Part shown: one piece after another, positions 1 through 11,607 of the stretch
Position numbering within the stretch: the stretch's first letter is position 1
How the letters are laid out: each line of letters begins with the position of its first letter
Assembly: GCF_020539505.1 (NCBI RefSeq)
Contig: NZ_JACDXW010000002.1
Location: 434,001 to 498,000, forward strand
DNA length: 64,000 nt
Direction: 5' to 3'
Source of the DNA: Mesopusillimonas faecipullorum
Lineage (GTDB): Bacteria > Pseudomonadota > Gammaproteobacteria > Burkholderiales > Burkholderiaceae_B
Position numbers and translations under genes: made by a program
The notes under the pieces: model-generated
What the model was told of the DNA's origin: nothing
Seen by the model: the letters and a program-made list of their open reading frames with translations, nothing else
The model's database searches: none

Positions 1-1
1 C

Positions 2-895
2 AGCGATCCCGCTCAGGCATTGGCCGCCAGCTTGGACGAACCGGGCAGTTTCAGCTGCGCGGGTCAAGCGCCCAAGACAGCAGGCGACCCTGGCCATGCG
101 GCACTACAACCCGTCGTCGTGGGGCCAGGTGGCCGGCTCTATCTGATTGATGGTCACCACGGCTTTACCGCACTGGCCGAAGCGCCCGACGGCGGTCTCG
201 AACTGCCGGTGCGGGTACGGGTAGCAGCGGATTTCTCACATTTGCCGGTGGATGCCTTCTGGCAACGCATGGCACAAGAAGGCCATGCTTGGCTGCATGA
301 TGCGCAAGGCCACGCGGTCTTACCCGAACATCTGCCCCGACATCTGGGCCTGGCCTGCCCAGGGCAAACCGGCCTCATGGCTGACGACCCCTATCGCTCT
401 TTGGTTTACTACGCCCGCGGCATAGGTTTCAAACCCCAGAACCTACCCAATTTTGCGGAATTTCATTGGGCCGCTTGGCTACGTGCCCATGCGCAAGCAA
501 ACCATGAACCCTGGGCGCTGGGCCATTACGATCTGAACAGCCCCACCCCGGCCACACTGGATGGCGCCGTCAACGGCAGGCCCGCTTATGCGCAAGCCGT
601 GTTCGACGCGGTGAAACAAATGCGGGACTTGGCACCCGACAGCGCGGTAAGCGACCGCTACAGCGCCAAGCAGTTGGGGGCTTATGGCCACGCTACGGCC
701 GACCATACGCCGGAACCTGCAAAAACCAAGCTATCGCCCCGGCAAACGTGGCTACGCGACGTCAATGCCTTACTGCGCAGCGATGAAACACCCAATGGCA
801 AACCCCGTACCGGGGGCAAGCTATGGTATGCCTTGATGGCACGCCAACAGCTACCCCGCTGCAAGAGCCAGGCCTCAGTCTTGGCCCAGCCTTAA
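2..895 (+). CDS. ParB-like (ParB/Srx-type) protein, 5' end outside window
   Basis: The reading frame is open from the first bases, and the earliest usable start in view is a TTG at 20, so the gene probably begins upstream. The visible part has an IDGHH segment (about residues 43-47 from the TTG) followed by FTAL. This resembles the DGHH nucleotide-binding motif of putative ParB-like nucleases. The rest is rich in Ala, His and Pro and has no membrane segment. A DNA-partitioning role is not implied: this family is usually a stand-alone protein of unknown function, sometimes exported. Its stop codon overlaps the stop of the convergent ybiT gene by 4 bp. The family call is moderate; the function is unknown. 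Confidence 0.6.
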   Translation, partial: SDPAQALAASLDEPGSFSCAGQAPKTAGDPGHAALQPVVVGPGGRLYLIDGHHGFTALAEAPDGGLELPVRVRVAADFSHLPVDAFWQRMAQEGHAWLHDAQGHAVLPEHLPRHLGLACPGQTGLMADDPYRSLVYYARGIGFKPQNLPNFAEFHWAAWLRAHAQANHEPWALGHYDLNSPTPATLDGAVNGRPAYAQAVFDAVKQMRDLAPDSAVSDRYSAKQLGAYGHATADHTPEPAKTKLSPRQTWLRDVNALLRSDETPNGKPRTGGKLWYALMARQQLPRCKSQASVLAQP

Positions 896-2493
896 ACCTC
901 AATACCACGCGAGGCCAGGTAATCGTCGTAACCACCGTGGTAGTCAACGATTTCGCCCGTGGGCAGAATCTCGATCACACGGCTGGCCAAGCCGGATACG
1001 AACTCGCGGTCATGCGAGACAAACACCAAGGTACCAGCGAATTTCTCCAGAGCAAACTGCAGCGATTCTATGGACTCCATATCCAGGTGGTTGGTGGGTT
1101 CGTCCAGCAACAAGACGTTATGGCGCCCCAACATCAGCTTGCCGAACATCATGCGGTTTTTCTCGCCGCCCGAGAGGATGGCGGGACGCTTGGGCAAATC
1201 GTCGCCAGAAAACAGCAAACGACCCAGTACCGAGCGAATCGACTGATCGTCATCGCCGGGCTGACGCCAGTCACTCATCCAGTCGAATAGATTTTCACCG
1301 TTGCTGAACTGATCTGAGACATCCTGCGCCATATAGCCACGGTCGGCGTTTTCAGACCACTTTACCAAGCCGCTGTCCGGTTCCAGATCGCCCGCAAGCA
1401 AACGCAGCAAAGTGGTTTTACCCACACCGTTAGCGCCCACAATGGCGATTTTTTCGCCGGCCTCAACCATGGCCGAGAACGGCCGAATCACGGGCTGGTC
1501 GTAAGCCTTGGAAATGTTCTGCAGCTCTACTGCCAGGCGGTGCATGACCTTTTTCTGCTCGAATCGGATATAAGGATTCTGACGCGAGGAAGGCTTGACC
1601 TCGACTGCTTCAGCCTTGATTTTGTCTATCTGCTTAAGACGTGAAGTGGCTTGTCTGGCCTTGGACTTGTTGGCCGAGAAGCGACGCACGAAGTCTTGCA
1701 GTTCGGCTACGCGTTCTTTGGCCTTGGCGTTAGCCGATACCTGGCGTTCGCGAGCCTGCGTGGATGCAATCATGTAGTCGTCGTAGTTGCCCGGATACAC
1801 CCGCAACTCGCGGAAGTCCAGGTCGGCCATGTGCGTACAAACCTGGTTAAGAAAGTGACGATCGTGACTGATGATGATCATGGTGCTCTGGTAACCATTG
1901 AGCACATCTTCCAACCACCGAATGGTGTTGATGTCCAGGTTGTTGGTGGGTTCGTCCAGCAACAGCACATCGGGATTCGAAAACAAGGCCTGGGCCAGCA
2001 ACACACGCAGCTTCCAGCCTGGCGCAACCTCGTGCATGGGTAACTGGTGCTGAGCGGTGGGGATTTCCAGACCCAGCAGCAACTCGCCTGCTCGCGCCTC
2101 GGCCGTGTAGCCATCGTACTCGGCGAACTTGGCCTCAAGCTCGGCGGCACGCATGTAGTCGTCCTCGGTGGCTTCGGGGTTGGCATAGATCGCGTCGCGC
2201 TCGCTCATCACTTGCCACATTTCATCGTGGCCCATCAGCACGACGTCAAGCACGCGCACATCTTCGTAAGCAAACTGGTCTTGGCGCAATTTACCCAGGC
2301 GCATACCAGGCTCTAGCGCAACGCTACCCGAGCTGGGCTCCAGATCGCCGCCGATAATCTTCATCAACGTGGATTTGCCCGAGCCGTTGGCACCTATCAA
2401 GCCATAGCGGTTGCCATCGCCAAATTTGGCGCTGACATTCTCGAACAATGGCTTGGCGCCAAACTGCATGGTGAGGTTGAAAGTGGAGATCAC
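892..2493 (-). CDS. ybiT: ABC-F family ATPase, YbiT type
   Basis: This 533-residue protein has two ABC ATPase domains and no membrane segments, the layout of ABC-F ribosome-associated translation factors. Walker A motifs are at residues 34-42 (GANGSGKST) and 353-361 (GANGVGKTT). The second domain has LSGGE at 440-444 and DEPTNHLD at 464-471. The first domain reads VAPG at 156-159 in place of the LSGG signature, followed by DEPTNNLD; I recall this degenerate signature as a hallmark of the YbiT subgroup. A charged linker (about 240-310) separates the domains and would be the arm that reaches the tRNA or peptidyl-transferase region. It probably resolves stalled ribosomes; the exact role is not established. 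It is read after ldcA on the same strand, but a terminator-like hairpin lies between them. Confidence 0.93.
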   Translation of the reverse strand: MISTFNLTMQFGAKPLFENVSAKFGDGNRYGLIGANGSGKSTLMKIIGGDLEPSSGSVALEPGMRLGKLRQDQFAYEDVRVLDVVLMGHDEMWQVMSERDAIYANPEATEDDYMRAAELEAKFAEYDGYTAEARAGELLLGLEIPTAQHQLPMHEVAPGWKLRVLLAQALFSNPDVLLLDEPTNNLDINTIRWLEDVLNGYQSTMIIISHDRHFLNQVCTHMADLDFRELRVYPGNYDDYMIASTQARERQVSANAKAKERVAELQDFVRRFSANKSKARQATSRLKQIDKIKAEAVEVKPSSRQNPYIRFEQKKVMHRLAVELQNISKAYDQPVIRPFSAMVEAGEKIAIVGANGVGKTTLLRLLAGDLEPDSGLVKWSENADRGYMAQDVSDQFSNGENLFDWMSDWRQPGDDDQSIRSVLGRLLFSGDDLPKRPAILSGGEKNRMMFGKLMLGRHNVLLLDEPTNHLDMESIESLQFALEKFAGTLVFVSHDREFVSGLASRVIEILPTGEIVDYHGGYDDYLASRGIEV

Positions 2494-2509
2494 GATATGG
2501 CAAGACCGG

Positions 2510-2546
2510 AAAAAGAAAACACGCCCGCGCGCGAATGCGGCGGGCG
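2510..2546 (-). terminator. Intrinsic terminator downstream of ldcA
   Basis: Read on the minus strand, a 7-bp GC-only stem (2540-2546 with 2522-2528, loop 2529-2539) is followed by a T-rich tail complementary to 2510-2521. It lies between the ldcA stop (2626) and the ybiT start (2493), so it should end ldcA transcription and give ybiT its own promoter. Confidence 0.6.
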
Positions 2547-2625
2547 AGATGAATAAGGGGGAAAGCAGCCTAGTTTAACAAGGCCGGAGCATTTCTGCCC
2601 AGCCTAGCGCCAGCCGCCCGTGTAT

Positions 2626-3594
2626 TCAGGCATGCTCGCGTAGCAGCAAGTGGGCCATGCCCGCCTCGGTAGCGATACCCACTTTGGCGCCTATAGGCAA
2701 GGTGGCTTTGACGCGCACATGACCATAGGGCAAGCCAGTGATGACCGGCACCTTGACAGTGCGGCGCAGCCACTCGACCACACTGGGCAGGTCGTAGCCA
2801 TTGTCGCTGGACGCCAGGCGGTACTGGGTAAACTTACCCAACAAAATGGCTTTCTGACGCTGCAAGATACCCGCATGCCATAACTGGGTCAGCATGCGTT
2901 CGATACGGAATGGGTGTTCGGAAACATCTTCCAGAAATAGAATGCCGCCTTTGATTTTGGGCATATAGGGCGTGCCTACCAGAGAAGCCACCATGGCGAG
3001 GTTCCCCCCCCACAATATGCCGCGCGCATCGACGGGGTCGGCGTCCTGGGTTTCGAAGCTCAGTACTTCCAGCTCACTACGCAGCGTTTCCATCAGCAGA
3101 TCGCAAGTCAGCTCATCTACTGTATTACCCCCAAAATCGTAGATGGCGGTCGGCCCGGCCAAGCTGACGGCACCGGTTTTGGCCAAAAGCGCCAGATTAA
3201 ACACGGTGAAGTCGCTTTGCCCTATGAACAGTTTGCCGCTGTCGGCCACGGCTTGCCAGTCTATATCGGCCAGCAAACGACTGAGCCCGTAGCCGCCACG
3301 CGTGGCCATGACGATGGGGTGCTTCTGCTTCAAGGCGCGTTGTATGCCTGCCAGCCGCTGCGCGTCAGTGCCGGCAAAGCGCTCGTGCACGGCTAACGCT
3401 GTGCGGTCAACAGTGGTTCGCAGACCCAGTTTTTTCAAGCGTTGGCGGGCCAGGTCTAGCGCTGCGGGATCCGCCACCGCGCCTGATGGCGAGATGAGGT
3501 AAACGCCGCTGGGCGTGGCATGCGAATGAGCATGATCGTGGTCGTGGTGATGCTCGTGATCATGGGAGTGGTCGTGATCGTGTGCAGCGGTCAT
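2626..3594 (-). CDS. ldcA: LD-carboxypeptidase (peptidase S66) with His-rich N-terminus
   Basis: It removes the terminal D-Ala from murein tetrapeptides during cytoplasmic cell-wall recycling. Family catalytic residues can be placed: nucleophile Ser127 in GQSDFT, Glu222 in LEDVSE and His292 in GLPYGH, the Ser-Glu-His triad of S66 enzymes. The length (322 residues) is normal. No signal peptide is seen, consistent with a cytosolic enzyme. Residues 5-25 are almost entirely alternating His and Asp, with 12 His in 21 residues. This resembles metal-storage tails and is not needed for LdcA catalysis. It is divergent from the MFS gene to its right and followed by its own hairpin terminator. The enzyme call is firm; the role of the His tract is unknown. 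Confidence 0.92.
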   Translation of the reverse strand: MTAAHDHDHSHDHEHHHDHDHAHSHATPSGVYLISPSGAVADPAALDLARQRLKKLGLRTTVDRTALAVHERFAGTDAQRLAGIQRALKQKHPIVMATRGGYGLSRLLADIDWQAVADSGKLFIGQSDFTVFNLALLAKTGAVSLAGPTAIYDFGGNTVDELTCDLLMETLRSELEVLSFETQDADPVDARGILWGGNLAMVASLVGTPYMPKIKGGILFLEDVSEHPFRIERMLTQLWHAGILQRQKAILLGKFTQYRLASSDNGYDLPSVVEWLRRTVKVPVITGLPYGHVRVKATLPIGAKVGIATEAGMAHLLLREHA

Positions 3595-3705
3595 GATTAG
3601 GGGCGCTTAGCCAAGCAAAAATAGACAGACGCAAGTATAGTTTACGGCTTGACTCAAGGTGGGCCGCGCTGCCCGCGCCAACCCTTCTTGCAAACGGAAT
3701 TCGTC

Positions 3706-6344
<2,639 letters not shown>

Positions 6345-6467
6345 GAAAAGGGCCTGAAAACATGACAAGACATCATAACCTGTCGGGCTTGCGCCCCGCC
6401 CGGAAAAGCCTACGCCCGAACGCAAGCCTATCGCGCTTGCTATTTGAACGAGATCGGAACTAAGCGC

Positions 6468-7964
6468 CTATAAAGCCCTGATCTGACACACGCTTTCATA
6501 CAGAGCACGAAGCACAGAGGGTATCAGTGTCGGCAAATCCTCGGCAATCAGGCCAGGGCCAAAAGCTTGGGCCGCTTCGCCATGCAGCCAGACAGCAGCC
6601 GAGGTCGCATCGAAAGGCGCCATCCCTTGGGCCAGCAGACCCGCGATCAAACCGCTTAGTACGTCCCCGCTTCCGCCTGTTGCCAACCAGGCAGGTGCAT
6701 TCGAATTAATGACGGCCCGGCCATCGGGCGCCGCCACCACAGTATCGGCCCCTTTGATCACGACCACCGCCCCGCTGATGGAAGCAGCTTGGCGCGCCCG
6801 CCAAAGTTTATCGCCCGGGACCTGGCCGAACAGGCGGGCAAACTCCCCCTCGTGCGGTGTCAATATACAAGGCCCGCGTATGGCACGAAACAGACTGGCC
6901 GGCTCCGGTGCAAAAGCCGTGATGGCATCAGCATCCAATACCGTGGCGCGCCGCGTCGCCAGCGCCGCCAGCACATGCTGACGGGTGGCTTCGGAAGCCC
7001 CCGCCCCCGGCCCCACCACAATGGCGTTCATACGAGTATCCGCCAACAAGGTATCCAGGCCCTCGGCGTCGCTTAAGCTATGCACCATGACGCTGGTGAG
7101 CGCCGCCGCATAGATGGGCCAGACGGGTTCAGGCGCCGCCACGGTAACCAAGCCAGCCCCGACCCGAGCAGCCGCCATGGCCGACAGCCGTGCAGCTCCC
7201 GTCATGCTCTCACCCCCCACCACCAGCACATGCCCACGGTGATATTTGTGACCGTCGAGTTGAGGCCACGGGTAGACATCGCTCCATAGAACCGGGGCGT
7301 TCTCACAGGCGTCCAAGCCCACATCGCCAAGTACGCTAGCAGCAATACCAATATCGGCCACTTCGACTGCGCCACACCATGCGCGCCCCGGCATCAGCAC
7401 ATGCCCTGGTTTTTTTCTAAAGAACGTGACCGTGTGGTCAGCACGAATATAGGTATCGCCCAGCGCTTGTCCGGTAGCCCCATCCAGGCCAGTGGGAACG
7501 TCGACTGCGCACACCGGCAGACGACTGTCGCGCACCGCCTGCACCATCTCGCGTGCCGGGCCCTCCAGCGCTTTACTTAACCCAGCGCCGAATAGCGCAT
7601 CGACCACTACCGTGGCATCTTTGAGCAGCTGCGGTCCGAAAGCCTCGATACGCCCTTGGAAACGCTTGGCATAGTGAGCCGCATCCCCCTTGAGCGCAGA
7701 GCGTTCACCGAGTAAGCCCAGGCGAACCGGCCACCCCCACTGACGCAACTGCTCGGCAGCCACAAAGCCATCGCCGCCATTATTGCCTGGCCCGCATAGC
7801 ACGACCACAGCGCCTCGCGGCCAATGACGCGATACCGCTTGCGCTACAGCCAAACCGGCCGCCCGCATTAGCTCCAGACTGGATATCCCCGCTTTAATCG
7901 CTGCCGCATCGGCTTTTGCCATGCGTGCAGGCGCCAACAAGGCCGTTTCATACATGTGATTCAT
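6468..7964 (-). CDS. nnrDE: Bifunctional NAD(P)H-hydrate epimerase / ADP-dependent dehydratase
   Basis: It repairs damaged NADHX and NADPHX. The N-terminal YjeF_N epimerase domain carries GPGNNGGDGF and a DALFGAGL segment. The C-terminal ribokinase-like dehydratase domain carries GGSGDVLSGLIAGL near the end, with the conserved aspartate in GSGD. Total length (498 residues) fits the fused form known from E. coli. Start choice is uncertain: ATGs at 8003, 7964 and 7955 and a more distant frame start at 8063 are all possible, and none has a strong ribosome site. The N-terminal helix of the epimerase fits 7964 or 7955. It follows lrgB on the same strand. Confidence 0.92.
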   Translation of the reverse strand: MNHMYETALLAPARMAKADAAAIKAGISSLELMRAAGLAVAQAVSRHWPRGAVVVLCGPGNNGGDGFVAAEQLRQWGWPVRLGLLGERSALKGDAAHYAKRFQGRIEAFGPQLLKDATVVVDALFGAGLSKALEGPAREMVQAVRDSRLPVCAVDVPTGLDGATGQALGDTYIRADHTVTFFRKKPGHVLMPGRAWCGAVEVADIGIAASVLGDVGLDACENAPVLWSDVYPWPQLDGHKYHRGHVLVVGGESMTGAARLSAMAAARVGAGLVTVAAPEPVWPIYAAALTSVMVHSLSDAEGLDTLLADTRMNAIVVGPGAGASEATRQHVLAALATRRATVLDADAITAFAPEPASLFRAIRGPCILTPHEGEFARLFGQVPGDKLWRARQAASISGAVVVIKGADTVVAAPDGRAVINSNAPAWLATGGSGDVLSGLIAGLLAQGMAPFDATSAAVWLHGEAAQAFGPGLIAEDLPTLIPSVLRALYESVCQIRAL

Positions 7965-8076
7965 GGTGCGCCGTACCGTTTTTACTGAGCCCGCTTGATT
8001 CATATGGGCATGATACGCCGCTCGCCTGCAGGCAAGGATACGAGTTGTGAGGGTTGAAACCAAGTATTGGCGCGGC

Positions 8077-8781
8077 TTACAGCCCCCACAACATCAATAT
8101 CAGCGGCACCAGCAATGCAGTGGCGATGCCGTTCAAGCCCATGCCCAATGCGGAAAAAGCGCCAGCAGTGTCGTTTTCCTGAAAAGCCCTTGCTGTGCCA
8201 ATAGCATGCGCACTTAAACCCATGGCAAAGCCCTGTACTGCAGGGTCACGTACCCCCACCAGCCTCAACAAGCCAAAAGTGAACATGGCGCCACTGACCC
8301 CGGTCATGGCGACTGCCACATTGGTAAATGAAGGCAGGCCGCCTGTGATGGCGGCCACGTCCATGGCGATGGGCATGGTGGCCGCGCGCGGCGCTAGCGA
8401 TCGCACGGTCTCTAGGGAAGCCCCCAACCACCAAGCAATACCCACAGCCGAGACAATTGCCGTCACCGAGCCGGCCAGCAAGGCCACCAACAGGGGTTGC
8501 CACAAACGTTTGAGTCGCCCCCACTGCCCATATAGCGGTACTGCCAGCGCCACGGTAGCCGGGCCTATCAGCAAGGTCAGGAATCGGGTGTGTTCGGCAT
8601 AGACGGGATAAGGCGTATCGGTTGCATATAGCAGCGCGATGATGATCGCCACGGATGTCAGTACGGGAAGCAATAATGGATGACTTCCACAGCGCCGGTA
8701 CACCGTCAACGTGAACAGGTAAACCAGTAGCGTCACACCCGTCCAGAATAAAGGCAGGCTAGTCAAGGCCCATGAACTCAT
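8077..8781 (-). CDS. LrgB/CidB family inner-membrane protein
   Basis: A 234-residue polytopic membrane protein with about 7-8 hydrophobic segments and a central conserved stretch (TMPIAMDVAAITGG) typical of LrgB/CidB proteins. In other bacteria this family works with LrgA/CidA to control murein hydrolase activity and programmed lysis, and plant or bacterial relatives transport glycolate or pyruvate-type acids. Its ATG overlaps the stop of the upstream lrgA-like gene in an ATGA (8778-8781), so the two are translationally coupled. The precise role here is not readable. Confidence 0.88.
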   Translation of the reverse strand: MSSWALTSLPLFWTGVTLLVYLFTLTVYRRCGSHPLLLPVLTSVAIIIALLYATDTPYPVYAEHTRFLTLLIGPATVALAVPLYGQWGRLKRLWQPLLVALLAGSVTAIVSAVGIAWWLGASLETVRSLAPRAATMPIAMDVAAITGGLPSFTNVAVAMTGVSGAMFTFGLLRLVGVRDPAVQGFAMGLSAHAIGTARAFQENDTAGAFSALGMGLNGIATALLVPLILMLWGL

Positions 8782-9146
8782 GAGATAGACTTGCCTTTAC
8801 GTGCCTGCCGCGCCAGCATCCAGCGAAACGTGAAAGCGGTCACCAGCGTTGCCAGCGCCGCGCTGCCCAAACAGGCCGCCAAAAAAGCCAGCCATTCGGC
8901 GGCAATGCGGTCTAGGTGCAGCAGCAGCGCCGTTACCGGCGCAATGAAAAGCAGCATCAGATGAGGCAAGGCATGGCCGGCGGTATCACGCAGGCCACGG
9001 GGCACCTGGCCGCGCCAGACAAACCACGCCAAGAGCAACAACAGGCCGGCCAGCGCACCGGGAAAAGGCAAATGCAGCCACGCCACAAGCGTCTCGCCCA
9101 GCAACTGCATTAAAATAAGCACCGTGATGGCGGTGAGTACCGGCAT
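8778..9146 (-). CDS. LrgA/CidA family holin-like membrane protein
   Basis: A 122-residue protein of four hydrophobic helices in the order typical of CidA/LrgA holin-like proteins, with the PFPGALAGLLLLL segment and a short basic C-terminus. The start at 9146 (MPVLTAITVL) has GAGG five bases upstream. The in-frame extension to 9416 is discarded because it is hydrophilic, low in coding character and would run into the divergent MFS gene. It forms a coupled pair with the downstream lrgB-like gene. Confidence 0.85.
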   Translation of the reverse strand: MPVLTAITVLILMQLLGETLVAWLHLPFPGALAGLLLLLAWFVWRGQVPRGLRDTAGHALPHLMLLFIAPVTALLLHLDRIAAEWLAFLAACLGSAALATLVTAFTFRWMLARQARKGKSIS

Positions 9147-9269
9147 GTGTTCCTCTGTTGTGCGTGCCTGCATCCGTCGTCGTTCATAGTAGTGTAACCC
9201 TGCCCATCTTTTAGGCACGCCCGACACATCAAGCATGATACCAGGGCGTTTCCAGCCATTCTCGCCTTC

Positions 9270-10505
9270 GTGTCCAATAACGATTCTTCTGCCTTTAGCT
9301 GGCGCGCCATTGCCATTTCCGCCTATGGCCCCTCTTTTTTGTTTGGCATCGCCGAAGGCGCACTTTTTCCGGTGATGGCGCTTAGTGCCAAGGCGCTGGG
9401 TGCGAACGTCGCCCAAGCGGGGGTAGTAGTCACCTTGCTGGGCATAGGTGCCCTATTGGCCAACCTTCCCGCCGCGCTCTTTACGGCGCGACACGGCGAG
9501 CGCCGTGCCATGATGGCCGCTGCCGTTTTCTGTTCGCTGGCCCTGTTGTTATGCGTCTTGGCAAACAATGTCTGGTGGCTGGGCGTGGGAGTCCTGCTGT
9601 TTGGCGCCGGCTCTTCCGTCTTCTTGCTTGCACGCCTTACCTATCTGACCGAAGCCGTGCCTATGGCCTTGCGCGCCCGGGCCTTATCTACGCTAGGCGG
9701 TGTCATGCGCATAGGAATGTTCATAGGGCCATTCTGTGCGGCAGCCTTGATGCATAGCCTGGATCTGGCAGGCGCTTATTGGGTTGCCATTGCGGCGCTG
9801 CTCGCTGCGGGCTTGCTGTCCTATTCCTTGCCCGATCTGGTCACCGCGCCGGCCAAAACCCAAGCAAGCCCCATATCCCCCGGCCTGCTGCGCACATTGC
9901 GCAAGCATTGGCGCGCCTACGTCACCTTGGGCTCGGTGTGCGCGCTGGTCAACGGCATCCGTGCCTGCCGTCAAGTCATAGTCCCGTTGTGGGGGCTGCA
10001 TATCGGCCTGGACCCCGCCACTACCACTTTGGTTTACGGCCTGATGGCGGCCATGGACGTCCTCTTGTTCTACCCTGCCGGCCGTATCATGGATATTCGA
10101 GGCAGACGCTGGGCGGTCGTGCCCTCCATGTTGTTGATGGCCGCCGGTTTTGCCTGGATGATAGCCAGCGACTCACTGCTTTCCTTCACCTTGGCTTGCA
10201 TGCTGATAGGTCTGGGCAACGGCATGGGTTCGGGCATCGTCATGACCATAGGCGCCGACATTTCCCCTCCGAATGCCCGCACCCAGTTTTTGGGGGGCTG
10301 GAGGCTGCTGAACGATGTGGGCTCCAGTGGTGGTCCCATCCTGGTTTCCGCCTTGGCTGCAGCCGCCACGCTCGCTACGGGCATTTCGCTGATCTCGGTC
10401 GTGGGGCTGATAGCGGCAGCCTTGTTCTGGCGTTGGCTGCCGGCTGATAACCAGCCCGCCAAAGTACCAGGTTTGCGGCAAGGGCAGCGGCTCAAGCAAG
10501 AATAA
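9270..10505 (+). CDS. MFS transporter, drug-efflux-like
   Basis: A 411-residue protein with 12 predicted membrane helices, starting at a GTG (9270). The loop between helices 2 and 3 carries RHGERRAMMAA, matching the GxxxxRxGRR-type MFS motif A, and helix 5 has a GPFCAAALM segment. The overall pattern is of MdtG/YajR-type multidrug or sugar efflux members; the substrate is unknown. It is divergent from lrgA across 123 bp and ends at a strong hairpin shared with the convergent pirin gene. Confidence 0.82.
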   Translation: MSNNDSSAFSWRAIAISAYGPSFLFGIAEGALFPVMALSAKALGANVAQAGVVVTLLGIGALLANLPAALFTARHGERRAMMAAAVFCSLALLLCVLANNVWWLGVGVLLFGAGSSVFLLARLTYLTEAVPMALRARALSTLGGVMRIGMFIGPFCAAALMHSLDLAGAYWVAIAALLAAGLLSYSLPDLVTAPAKTQASPISPGLLRTLRKHWRAYVTLGSVCALVNGIRACRQVIVPLWGLHIGLDPATTTLVYGLMAAMDVLLFYPAGRIMDIRGRRWAVVPSMLLMAAGFAWMIASDSLLSFTLACMLIGLGNGMGSGIVMTIGADISPPNARTQFLGGWRLLNDVGSSGGPILVSALAAAATLATGISLISVVGLIAAALFWRWLPADNQPAKVPGLRQGQRLKQE

Positions 10506-10541
10506 AAGCGTCGGTGCTGGCTGACACCAAGCACCGACGCT
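10501..10541 (-). terminator. Hairpin terminator after the pirin gene
   Basis: Perfect 12-bp arms at 10507-10518 and 10530-10541 with an 11-nt loop. On the minus strand the stem is followed by TTTTATT, so it should terminate the pirin transcript. It overlaps the last codon and stop of the MFS gene and may also affect that mRNA's 3' end, though no T-run follows it on the plus strand. Confidence 0.75.
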
Positions 10542-10563
10542 CACCGCAAAAACAACAGCAGGG

Positions 10564-11463
10564 TTAAGCGTGACGCCCGATTTCCGCAGTCTGTTGCGCC
10601 GCCTGTAACTGCCCAAAGCGCCCGCTGCGCAAGTCGGCAACGGCCCGAATAATCTCGGCTTGGGTGTTCATGACAAAAGGGCCATACCCCACTACCGGCT
10701 CGTCTATAGGCTTACCCGACAATAGCAACACGACTGCCTCGCCATTGGCTTCAAGCTTCACGCTTGTGCCTTCGCGATCGAACTGCACCCACTGCGCTTC
10801 ACGAGCAACCTCACTGTCGTTGACCAGGACAGTGCCTCGCAACACGACCAAAATCGTGGTGTCGCCATCAGGTAGATCAAACACGGTCTGCCCTCCTGCC
10901 GACAAACGCACGTCCCAGACATTCATGGGCGTATGCGTATACGCCGGCCCCGAGCGGCCTTCGTAAGCACCGGCGATTGCCCTAAGGCTGCCAGCCTGGT
11001 CAGGCAAGGCAAGCACGGGAATATCTTCGGACAGCAGGCTTTGGTAGCCGGGGGCACGGGTCTTGTCTTGAGCAGGCAGGTTCACCCATAGCTGCACCAT
11101 TTCCAAGGCTCCCCCTCGCGCAGCGAAGGCTTCAGAGTGGAACTCTTCATGCACGATGCCGTTGGCAGCCGTCATCCACTGCACGTCGCCCGGCCCGATT
11201 ACGCCGCCGGCCCCCGTAGAATCTCGGTGCGCGACTTCGCCCTCGTACACAATAGTGACGGTTTCAAAGCCTTTATGAGGATGCTCGCCTACTCCGCGGA
11301 TGCCACCGCCGGGCTCAAACTCGTGCGGCCCGGCGTAGTCCAGCAGCAAGAAGGGGCTGGCAATATCTGCATGATCGTTGTAATTGAACAGCGAACGCAC
11401 AGGGAAGCCGTTGCCCACCCAGTGAGGGCGTGGGGCATCGTGGACGCGAATGATGGTCTTCAT
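10564..11463 (-). CDS. Pirin family protein
   Basis: A bicupin of 299 residues. The N-terminal cupin has the pirin metal ligands in GEHPHKGFET and GIVHEEFH (three His and one Glu), so the iron site appears intact. Some family members have quercetin 2,3-dioxygenase activity and others act as redox-sensing regulators. Start: ATGs at 11469 and 11463; the second is preferred because AGGAG lies eight bases upstream, whereas the first is nearly touching it. The C-terminal pirin domain has DGDTTILVVLRGTVLV and RxGRFGQL. The promoter region contains a perfect 8-bp inverted repeat (11576-11593). Confidence 0.9.
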   Translation of the reverse strand: MKTIIRVHDAPRPHWVGNGFPVRSLFNYNDHADIASPFLLLDYAGPHEFEPGGGIRGVGEHPHKGFETVTIVYEGEVAHRDSTGAGGVIGPGDVQWMTAANGIVHEEFHSEAFAARGGALEMVQLWVNLPAQDKTRAPGYQSLLSEDIPVLALPDQAGSLRAIAGAYEGRSGPAYTHTPMNVWDVRLSAGGQTVFDLPDGDTTILVVLRGTVLVNDSEVAREAQWVQFDREGTSVKLEANGEAVVLLLSGKPIDEPVVGYGPFVMNTQAEIIRAVADLRSGRFGQLQAAQQTAEIGRHA

Positions 11464-11532
11464 GGTCATTTCTCCTGGTTGAACGCCGTTTAAGCACCCA
11501 ATATGGGTAAAACAGGCATGTACCTATGATAA

Positions 11533-11565
11533 TTCGCAGCAGCACACTGCGGTAGCTGCTGCGAA
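11533..11565. repeat. 11-bp inverted repeat (stem-loop) between purL and pirin
   Basis: Arms at 11533-11543 and 11555-11565 are perfectly complementary, with an 11-nt loop. It lies 43 bp downstream of the purL stop on the same strand. No strong T-run follows in either direction, so it may be a weak terminator or mRNA 3'-end structure for purL rather than a classical terminator. Confidence 0.5.
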
Positions 11566-11575
11566 ACCACTAGAC

Positions 11576-11593
11576 TGTTCTATTTATAGAACA
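11576..11593. promoter_or_regulatory. Palindromic putative operator upstream of the pirin gene
   Basis: TGTTCTATTTATAGAACA has perfect 8-bp arms around a 2-bp centre. It sits about 110 bp upstream of the pirin start in a short A/T-rich patch, as an operator for a dimeric repressor would. No regulator gene is adjacent. The claim is structural only. Confidence 0.4.
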
Positions 11594-11607
11594 ATGACGC
11601 ATCGGAT

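Noticed and set aside
3649-3705. TTG-started N-terminal extension of the MFS gene
   Set aside because: The added residues are polar and unlike an MFS start; the ATG at 3706 begins the expected protein.
9147-9416. N-terminal extension of the LrgA-like protein
   Set aside because: It is hydrophilic, would overlap the divergent MFS gene and has a weaker ribosome site than 9146.
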